Origin: Streptomyces sp. A0642
GTDB lineage: Bacteria > Actinomycetota > Actinomycetes > Streptomycetales > Streptomycetaceae
Reading direction: 5' to 3'
Assembly (NCBI RefSeq): GCF_004795105.1
Contig: NZ_SSBL01000018.1
Coordinates: forward strand, 93,794 to 157,793
Length of the DNA stretch: 64,000 nt
Of this stretch, positions 18,219 to 24,338 are shown piece by piece; positions within the stretch are counted from its first letter, which is position 1; each line of letters opens with the position of its first letter. The notes under the pieces are model-generated. The model did not search any database, was not told where the DNA came from, and saw only the letters and a program-made list of their open reading frames with translations. Both the position numbers and the translations under genes were made by a program.

Positions 18219-19601
18219 CTACCGCCGGGAGAGTCCGCGGTCGACCGCGGTCATCAGCTCGCCGTCGTCCGTGTCCCCGTCCAGCGACCAGAACATCGCG
18301 CCGCCGAGCCGGTGGTCACGGATGTAGGCGGTCTTGGTGCGCAGGACCTGCGGGTCGTCGTACGTCCACAGCGTGGTGCCGTCGAACAGCCAGGCGCTGC
18401 CGTCACGGACATTGCGGTGGACCTTGTACGTACCGGATTCGGCCAGCTTCTTGAGGGCCTTGTAGTCCTCGTACCCGGCCGCCCAGGTCGCGGGGGCGGG
18501 TGCCGTGGCGGGTTGCCCGAGGCCGTCGCCGCCGCCGGTCACACCGGTCCAGCCCTGACCGTAGAACGGCATCCCCATCACCAGCTTGCGGGCCGGGGCG
18601 CCCCGCCGCAGCCAGGCGCGCACGGTCTGGTCGACGCTGAAGTCGTCCTTCGCGTACAGCGCGGACTGCTGCGCGGTGGTCTTCTCGCCGGAGACGTGGA
18701 AGTCGTAACCCTGGAGGTTCACGAAGTCGACGTCCCGCATGATGCGCGGGACGTCGAAGCCGGCGTCGATCTTCTCGGGGGACGTGGGCACGAACGCCGA
18801 GAGGTCGTAGTGCCTGGGCTTCGCTCCGGGGTGGCCGCCCTTGCGCGAGGCCGCGCCGCTCTTCGCGTAGGCGTCGAGCTGGGTACGGAACTCGTGGACC
18901 AGAGCCGTGAAGTTCCGCTTGTCCTCGGGGCGGTGGACGGTGTCGGAGTCACCGGCGGATCCCGGCCATTCCCAGTCGATGTCCACCCCGTCGAAGAGGC
19001 CGGCCGCCGCGCCGTCGCCGCCGCGCACCCCGTCCACCGGCAGGTTGCCCTTGATGTACAGGTCGATGCAGGAGGAGACGAAGGCCTTGCGGGAGGCGGC
19101 GGTGCGGGCCGCGTCCGAGAAGTGCGTGGACCAGCTCCAGCCGCCGAGCGAGATCATCACCTTGAGGCCGGGGTGCTTGGCCTTGAGCTCGCGCAGCTGG
19201 TTGAAGTTGCCCGCGAGGGCCTGGTCGTCGGTGTCGGCGACGCCGTCCACCGAGCCGGCGGCGTCCAGCGGGCGGACGTAGTCGGCCCAGGCGTCGGCTT
19301 CCCCGGGAACGTTGCCCGTGAAGCACTTGCCGTCGGCGCTGACGTTGCCGAACGCGTAGTTGATGTGGGTGAGCTTGGCCGCTGCTCCGCTCGTCTCCAG
19401 GTCCTTGACCTGGAAGTCGCGTCCGTAGACGCCCCATTGAGTGAAGTAGCCGACGCGCTTGTAGGCGGGAGCGGAGCCTGCGTGGCTGCCGCCGTGGTCC
19501 TTGCCGTGGCCCCCGGTGGCGTGCGCGGCGGGGGCGAGGGTGGCGGCCAGCGAGAAGGCGCAGGCGGCGATGGCCAGTCCGGACAGGGTTCTTCGACGCA
19601 T
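18219..19601 (-). CDS. Secreted GH18 chitinase
   Basis: A 460-residue protein with a signal peptide (RRRTLSGLAIAACAFSLAAT, cleavage near residue 28), a short His/Gly-rich linker (GGHGKDHGGSHAGS) and a GH18 barrel. The catalytic DxxDxDxE motif is FDGVDIDWEW, with E211 as the acid, and SLGGWSWSTHFSD is the conserved second strand. The end FWSLDGDTDDGELMTAVDRG is typical of GH18 chitinases. It has no separate carbohydrate-binding module. The enzyme would degrade extracellular chitin. The ATG at 19599-19601 gives a normal signal peptide. A DasR-type site at 19678-19693 indicates control by N-acetylglucosamine metabolism. Confidence 0.93.
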   Translation of the reverse strand: MRRRTLSGLAIAACAFSLAATLAPAAHATGGHGKDHGGSHAGSAPAYKRVGYFTQWGVYGRDFQVKDLETSGAAAKLTHINYAFGNVSADGKCFTGNVPGEADAWADYVRPLDAAGSVDGVADTDDQALAGNFNQLRELKAKHPGLKVMISLGGWSWSTHFSDAARTAASRKAFVSSCIDLYIKGNLPVDGVRGGDGAAAGLFDGVDIDWEWPGSAGDSDTVHRPEDKRNFTALVHEFRTQLDAYAKSGAASRKGGHPGAKPRHYDLSAFVPTSPEKIDAGFDVPRIMRDVDFVNLQGYDFHVSGEKTTAQQSALYAKDDFSVDQTVRAWLRRGAPARKLVMGMPFYGQGWTGVTGGGDGLGQPATAPAPATWAAGYEDYKALKKLAESGTYKVHRNVRDGSAWLFDGTTLWTYDDPQVLRTKTAYIRDHRLGGAMFWSLDGDTDDGELMTAVDRGLSRR

Positions 19602-19677
19602 GAGGCCCGTTCCTGTACGTGTGCGTGAGGGAGACATGTGCGGGAGGTGCGTGGCCGTGCTGTGTGGAGAGGAAGCT

Positions 19678-19693
19678 ATTGGTCTGGACCAAC
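19678..19693. promoter_or_regulatory. DasR-responsive element (dre-like site)
   Basis: ATTGGTCTGGACCAAC closely matches the DasR operator consensus (A-G/C-TGGTCTAGACCA-G/C-T) and has an inverted TTGGTC/GACCAA core. It lies 77 bp upstream of the chitinase ATG, as in other Streptomyces chitinase genes. DasR itself is not in the window. Confidence 0.8.
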
Positions 19694-19820
19694 TCGGGTC
19701 AAGGGGTGGGGGACCGTCGGGGGTGGGGCGGGCGGGGAAGGTGCGGCGGCCGGGGCGGGATATGCGTACGCCCACCGCGAATCATCACTTCGAGTGAAAC
19801 TCTGGCCCGTGCTTGCGGTC

Positions 19821-19837
19821 CGCAACCGACGGTTGCG
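19821..19837. promoter_or_regulatory. Palindromic operator candidate for the GntR regulator
   Basis: CGCAACCGACGGTTGCG is a perfect 17-bp palindrome with a single central base, 38 bp before the GTG of the GntR gene. GntR-type repressors commonly autoregulate through such sites. A nearby GTTGCAG and CAACC may be weaker half-sites. Confidence 0.5.
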
Positions 19838-19875
19838 AGGCTGTTGCAGTCTGTCAACCTCTTGGGGAGTGGCCT

Positions 19876-20628
19876 GTGACTTTCGGTGAGCAGCCCGCCT
19901 ATCTGCGCGTTGCGAGCGATCTGAGGGAGAAGATCGTCAACGGTTCGCTGCCGCCGCATACGCGCCTGCCGTCGCAGGCGCGTATCCGCGAGGAATACGG
20001 GGTTTCGGACACCGTCGCGCTGGAGGCGCGCAAGGTGCTGATGGCCGAGGGCCTCGTCGAGGGCCGCTCGGGCTCCGGCACCTATGTGCGCGAGCGCCCC
20101 GTGCCGCGCAGCATCGCCCGTTCCGGCTTCCGGTCGGAGGCCGGGGCCAGCCCCTTCCGCCAGGAGCAGACGGCGGAGGGCGCGCGGGGGACCTGGGAGT
20201 CCCGGAGCGAGCAGGAGGGCGCGAGCCCCGAGATCGCCGAGCGGCTCGGGATCGAGCCGGGCGACCGCGTGATGCGTACGCGCTACGTGTTCCGGGACGG
20301 CGGCGAGCCGATGATGCTCTCCACCTCCTGGGAGACCCTCGCGGTCACGGGACGGACGCCGGTGATGCTGCCGGAGGAGGGCCCGCTGGGCGGCTGCGGG
20401 GTGGTCGAGCGGATGGCCGCGATCGATGTGGTCGTGGACAACGTGGCCGAACAGGTCGGTGCGCGTCCGGGGCTGGCGGAGGAGCTCCTGGCGCTCGGCG
20501 GGGTGCCGGGCCACGTCGTGATGGTGATCGAGCGGACGTACTACGCGTCGGGCCGCCCGGTCGAGACCGCCGACGTGGTGGTGCCGGCGGATCGCTACCG
20601 GATCGCCTACCACCTCCCCGTCCGGTGA
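19876..20628 (+). CDS. GntR family regulator (HutC subfamily)
   Basis: A 250-residue regulator. The N-terminal winged helix (PAYLRVASDLREKIVNGSLP, LPSQARIREEYGVSDTVALE, ARKVLMAEGLVEGRSGSGTY) is typical GntR. A C-terminal UTRA ligand domain follows (RLGIEPGDRVMRTRYVFRDG through IERTYYASGRPVETADVVVP and ADRYRIAY), which places it in the HutC group. The GTG start at 19876 has GGGGAG six bases upstream. The downstream NCS1 permease, on the same strand 342 bp away, is a plausible target, and a palindrome 38 bp upstream is a likely autoregulatory site. It is a DasR relative by family, but I cannot call it DasR. Confidence 0.88.
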   Translation: MTFGEQPAYLRVASDLREKIVNGSLPPHTRLPSQARIREEYGVSDTVALEARKVLMAEGLVEGRSGSGTYVRERPVPRSIARSGFRSEAGASPFRQEQTAEGARGTWESRSEQEGASPEIAERLGIEPGDRVMRTRYVFRDGGEPMMLSTSWETLAVTGRTPVMLPEEGPLGGCGVVERMAAIDVVVDNVAEQVGARPGLAEELLALGGVPGHVVMVIERTYYASGRPVETADVVVPADRYRIAYHLPVR

Positions 20629-20970
20629 GGGGTGCGGGGCGGCCCGGTTCCCGGCGTGTGGCGGGTCTCCGGCCCTGCGGTCCGGGCCGGGCGGCGGACC
20701 GGCGGGCGCGGTGTTCGTGCGGTCCGGCTCTGGTGGCGGGTCGGCGGGCGCGGCGGTCCTGTGTTCCGGGTCTGGCGGCGCGTCTCCGGGCGCGGTGTTC
20801 CTGTCGGGTGACCGATATCCGGCGGCGCCCGTCCGGCACCCGTCACCACGAATTAACGGCGGCCCCGCCCCCGTAACGGCCGGGCAATCGTCCACTGTGA
20901 CGGCTTGTCATGTCCCGCTCTTACTTTCCCGTTCGGACCCGCACTCCGGACGACGAACGGGAAGTCACCG
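20629..20970. repeat. Intergenic region with degenerate 42-bp tandem repeats
   Basis: No gene is supported here. From about 20659 to 20813 the sequence is a degenerate tandem repeat with a 42-bp period: 20701-20742 (GGCGGGCGCGGTGTTCGTGC...GGCGGGTC), 20743-20784 (GGCGGGCGCGGCGGTCCTGT...GGCGCGTC), and partial units before and after. The spacers are not unique and the repeats are not palindromic, so this is not CRISPR. The last 100 bp (ATTAACGGC, CGTAACGGC) probably hold the permease promoter. Confidence 0.55.
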
Positions 20971-22704
20971 ATGACGGACACAGCCGTACCGCAGACGGAG
21001 ACCGCCTCCGAGGGAGACCTCGGGGGCGGATCCGGCGCCCCGCCCCCCAGCCGCAACTACGCGAAACTCGCCGCGGACGAGAGCAGGGAGGACTACTCCC
21101 TCCGCTATGCGCCGCACTCCTTCCGGCGCTGGTCGCCCGGCATGGTCGCGGGCACCGCGCTCGGCGGGATCGCCTACCTCGCCGACTTCGCGATCGGCGC
21201 CTCGATCGTCTTCACCTACGGCTTCACCAGCGGATTCGCCTCGATCATGGCAGCCGCGACGATCATCTTCCTGACCGGCATTCCCATCGCCCGCGCCTGC
21301 GCCAAGTACGGCCTGGACATGGACCTCGTCACCCGGGGCGCCGGATTCGGCTACTTCGGCTCGACGCTGACCTCGCTGATCTACGCGTCCTTCACCTTCA
21401 TCTTCTTCGCCCTGGAGGGCTCGATCATGGCCCAGGCCATGCATCAGGCCGTCGGACTCCCGGTCGAGGCGGGTTATCTGATCACCACTCTGATCGTCAT
21501 ACCGATCGTCTTCCGCGGCATGGGCGCACTCGCCAAGGTGCAGGCGTGGACCCAGCCCGTCTGGATCATCGGCATGGTGCTGCCGTTCGTGGTCCTCGCC
21601 TTCGAGGCTCCGGACGCCTGGGGCGCGTTCGGCTCCTTCGGCGGCACGGAAGGGGCGGGGTCCGGCTTCTCGTGGATCGGCTTCGGACTCGGCACGGGGG
21701 TCGCGCTCTCCCTCATCGCTCAGATCGGTGAGCAGGCCGACTACCTGCGCTTCATGCCGGCCAGGACGGAAGCGAACAAGCGGCGCTGGAACCTCGCGGT
21801 CCTCGCTGCCGGGCCCGGTTGGGTCATCATCGGCGCCGCCAAACAACTCGGCGGTGCGCTGCTCGCGTTCGTCGCCTTGGAAGCGGTCGGCAAGACGCAC
21901 GCGCTGGAGCCCATCGCCCCGCAGATCGAGGCGCTGAAGCCGTGGCTCGGCTCGTTCGCGCTGCCCGCGGCCGCCGTGTTCGTGATCGTGTCGCAGATCA
22001 AGATCAATGTGACCAACGCCTACAGCGGCTCGCTGTCCTGGTCGAACTTCTTCTCCCGGATCACCCACCGTCACCCCGGCCGGGTCTGGTACATCTTCCT
22101 CAATCTCGTCATCGCCCTGACGCTGATGGAGATGAACATGTTCGCGGCCCTCAACAAGCTGCTGGGCTTCTACTCCAACGTGGGCATCGCCTGGATCGCC
22201 GCCGTGGCCGCGGACCTGGTCATCAACAAGAGGATCGGCCTGAGCCCCCCGTACATCGAATTCAAGCGCGCCTATCTGTACGCGGTGAACCCGGCGGGAT
22301 TCGGGGCGATGGTGATCGCCTCGACCGCCTCGATCCTCGCCTTCTTCGGGCTGTTCGGCGCCTACGCGGAGGCGTTCTCGACGTTCATCGCGGCCGGACT
22401 CTCGCTGACGCTCTGTCCGCTGATCGCCTGGGCGACGAAGGGGAAGTACTACCTGGCGCGCCCCAACCCGGTGAACGGCCCCGACGTCGAGGTCGCGGAC
22501 ATCACCGCCACCCACACCTGCTCGGTCTGCGCCACGGCCTACGAACTCCCGGACATCGCCGACTGCCCCGTCCAGGCGGGGCCGATCTGCTCGCTCTGCT
22601 GTTCGCTGGACGCCGAGTGCGGAGACGTCTGCCGCAAGGCCCCCGCGGGCGGCCCGGTCCTCATGCCGGAGCCGGTACTGCGCGAGGGAGCGGCACGGCC
22701 CTGA
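20971..22704 (+). CDS. NCS1 family purine/cytosine permease with cysteine-rich C-terminal domain
   Basis: A 577-residue protein. Residues about 50-500 contain twelve hydrophobic segments of the nucleobase:cation symporter-1 type (PHSFRRWSPGMVAGTALGGI, LDMDLVTRGAGFGYFGSTL, GEQADYLRFMP, INVTNAYSGSLSWSNFFSRI). It should import a nucleobase or related compound. Unusually, residues about 514-557 form a cytoplasmic Cys-rich module, TCSVC-x12-CP-x6-CSLCCSLDAEC-x3-C, with eight to nine cysteines that could bind a metal. The ATG at 20971 follows GGGAAG. The preceding GntR gene may control it. A strong terminator follows. Confidence 0.88.
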   Translation: MTDTAVPQTETASEGDLGGGSGAPPPSRNYAKLAADESREDYSLRYAPHSFRRWSPGMVAGTALGGIAYLADFAIGASIVFTYGFTSGFASIMAAATIIFLTGIPIARACAKYGLDMDLVTRGAGFGYFGSTLTSLIYASFTFIFFALEGSIMAQAMHQAVGLPVEAGYLITTLIVIPIVFRGMGALAKVQAWTQPVWIIGMVLPFVVLAFEAPDAWGAFGSFGGTEGAGSGFSWIGFGLGTGVALSLIAQIGEQADYLRFMPARTEANKRRWNLAVLAAGPGWVIIGAAKQLGGALLAFVALEAVGKTHALEPIAPQIEALKPWLGSFALPAAAVFVIVSQIKINVTNAYSGSLSWSNFFSRITHRHPGRVWYIFLNLVIALTLMEMNMFAALNKLLGFYSNVGIAWIAAVAADLVINKRIGLSPPYIEFKRAYLYAVNPAGFGAMVIASTASILAFFGLFGAYAEAFSTFIAAGLSLTLCPLIAWATKGKYYLARPNPVNGPDVEVADITATHTCSVCATAYELPDIADCPVQAGPICSLCCSLDAECGDVCRKAPAGGPVLMPEPVLREGAARP

Positions 22705-22730
22705 GGGCCGGTCCCCGACCGAACCACCCG

Positions 22731-22768
22731 CCCCTGGGGGCGCATCCATCCGCATGCGCCCCCAGGGG
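22731..22768 (+). terminator. Hairpin terminator of the NCS1 permease
   Basis: CCCCTGGGGGCGCAT and ATGCGCCCCCAGGGG form a perfect 15-bp stem with an 8-base loop, 27 bp after the permease stop. Confidence 0.85.
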
Positions 22769-22931
22769 TGTTGGTCCACTCCTGGCCGGATCGGTATCTC
22801 TTTGTGTGATTACGCATGCGTTGAGTAAAGGTCAGGCGTACGCTCGGGCATATGCGTACTGCGGTTTCCTGGGGATCCTTAGAGACGTGCACGCCGTACA
22901 GGGGAGGGGCGCAATGCTCGGGAGGGGCACG

Positions 22932-23114
22932 ATGAACGACAGCGGTGCCGTGCTCCCTTGGCTGGTGATACGGCAGGACGACAACGGCAACCGCTACCGC
23001 GTGGGCCGGTACGCCACGCAGGACGAGGCGCAGAAGACCGCCGACAAGCTGGATAGCCACGGCCACAAGCAGCTCTACTGGGTCGAGCGCATAGGGCAGA
23101 CCGCACGCCCGTAG
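22932..23114 (+). CDS. SPOR domain-containing mini-protein
   Basis: A 60-residue protein starting MNDSGAVLPWLVIRQDDNGN. The whole protein is one SPOR-like fold: RYRVGRYATQDEAQKTADKL followed by DSHGHKQLYWVERIG. SPOR domains usually bind denuded peptidoglycan glycans, but this copy has no signal peptide or membrane segment, so it is probably cytoplasmic. GGAGGGG lies five bases before the ATG at 22932; an in-frame ATG six codons earlier is less well placed. It is a common, uncharacterised Streptomyces protein. Confidence 0.8.
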   Translation: MNDSGAVLPWLVIRQDDNGNRYRVGRYATQDEAQKTADKLDSHGHKQLYWVERIGQTARP

Positions 23115-23169
23115 TGCGCCCCCCGGGGCACGCCTCCGGGGCCCGTGACGGGACGTTACGCTCCGCACC

Positions 23170-23574
23170 ATGACTGATCGTGTGGTGGTGGCCGGGGCCG
23201 TCTACGACCGGGGGAGGCTGCTGGCCGCGCGCCGCAGCGCCCCGCCCGAGCTGGCCGGACGCTGGGAGCTGCCCGGCGGCAAGGTGGAGCCGGGGGAGAG
23301 CGGCGAGCAGGCGCTCGTCCGCGAGCTCCGCGAGGAGCTGGGCATCGAGACGGAGCCGCTGGAGCGCATCCCCGGCGCGTGGCCGCTCAAGCCCGGCTAT
23401 GTGCTCCACGTGTGGACGGCCCGGCTGGTGTCCGGCGTGCCCGCGCCCCTCCAGGACCACGACGAGCTGCGCTGGCTGGGACCGGGGGAGACCGGCACGG
23501 TGGACTGGCTGGAGCAGGACCTGCCCGCAGTGGCCGAAGCCGTACGCCGGCTGCCCGGCGGCGCACACCGCTGA
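23170..23574 (+). CDS. NUDIX hydrolase (MutT-like)
   Basis: A 134-residue protein with a complete Nudix box, GGKVEPGESGEQALVRELRE followed by ELGI (residues about 37-60), which coordinates Mg2+ and hydrolyses a nucleoside diphosphate linked to X. The start VVVAGAVYDRGRLLAARRSA and the early WELPGGK match MutT/NudG-type (d)NTP pyrophosphatases that clean oxidised or methylated nucleotides. The end is Trp/Leu/Pro-rich as usual. The ATG at 23170 starts MTDRVVV. It follows the SPOR gene by 55 bp and may be read with it. The exact substrate is unknown. Confidence 0.9.
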   Translation: MTDRVVVAGAVYDRGRLLAARRSAPPELAGRWELPGGKVEPGESGEQALVRELREELGIETEPLERIPGAWPLKPGYVLHVWTARLVSGVPAPLQDHDELRWLGPGETGTVDWLEQDLPAVAEAVRRLPGGAHR

Positions 23575-23759
23575 GCGGAGCGCCCGGCCCGGGGTCCGAG
23601 CGCCCCTTTCCTGCGCGTGCCGCCGTTTCCGTGCGCGCCCCTACACCCGTACGCCCCACGTGACGGCGTCGGCGGTATTTCATCCCCAATTTCGGGTATG
23701 TGATGTTTAGTCCCCCGCGTACAGGGTGTTCGCGTTGCTGGTCTTGGGAAGTGATCGGC

Positions 23760-24179
23760 GTGACCGATACCGAAGGCGACTGCGCCGAGTGGAGCTTTCC
23801 GGCTGTACCCGGCGCCGTGCGCACGGCTCGGCACGCCGTCCACGAGGCGCTGCGTGGCTGGGGGCTCGACGCGGCCGTCGGTGATGTGGCCGTTCTGCTG
23901 GTCAGCGAGCTGGTGACCAATTCGATGCAGTACACACCCGGTCCCATCGGGGTGCGCCTGGTGTGCCCCCACCCCAACGGGGAAACCCCTTCGGCACACC
24001 CCGGTCTCCTCGTGGAAGTCTCCGATCCGCTTCCGGATCCGCCCACCGAACGTGCGGCTGGACCCGACGACGAAGGCGGCCGAGGGCTGCAGCTCGTGGC
24101 CTGCTCGGCCCGCCGCTGGGGGACCCGGCGCGGAAAGAGCGGCAAAACGGTGTGGTTCGAGCTGGCCCTGCCTGGTTAG
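23760..24179 (+). CDS. Stand-alone HATPase (anti-sigma-factor-kinase-like) regulator
   Basis: A protein of about 139 residues consisting of one GHKL ATPase domain of the RsbW/SpoIIAB type: the N box VAVLLVSELVTNSMQYTPGP, the G1-type VEVSDPLPDPP, and the G2 DDEGGRGLQLVACSARRWGT followed by GKTVWFELALPG. These serine kinases phosphorylate anti-anti-sigma factors and sequester sigma factors, but many Streptomyces copies have unknown targets. It is clearly paralogous to the C-terminal domain of the next gene. The GTG at 23760 (MTDTEGDC) follows GGGAA at a workable spacing; a GTG three codons earlier at 23751 is possible. Confidence 0.85.
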   Translation: MTDTEGDCAEWSFPAVPGAVRTARHAVHEALRGWGLDAAVGDVAVLLVSELVTNSMQYTPGPIGVRLVCPHPNGETPSAHPGLLVEVSDPLPDPPTERAAGPDDEGGRGLQLVACSARRWGTRRGKSGKTVWFELALPG

Positions 24180-24338
24180 GAGTGAGGTGGGACGAAAGCG
24201 ATCACGAAGGGCCGGTCCGCATCTGGCCGAAACGGACTGAGACCGTGCTGTGATCGTGAACGCCGTGTCGGTCGGGGCCGTAGTGCTGAATACTGCGGGC
24301 AGGACCGGTCCGGTGTGTGAGCTGGAGGGGACGGTCGC

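Noticed and set aside
19876..20628. GntR gene as DasR itself
   Set aside because: The protein belongs to the same HutC-type family, and a DasR-type site is nearby, but dasR usually sits beside the dasABC/nag genes. An NCS1 permease follows here, and I cannot match the sequence to DasR specifically.
20659..20813. Tandem repeats as a CRISPR array
   Set aside because: Units are contiguous and degenerate with no unique spacers, they are not repeat-palindromic, and no cas genes are present.
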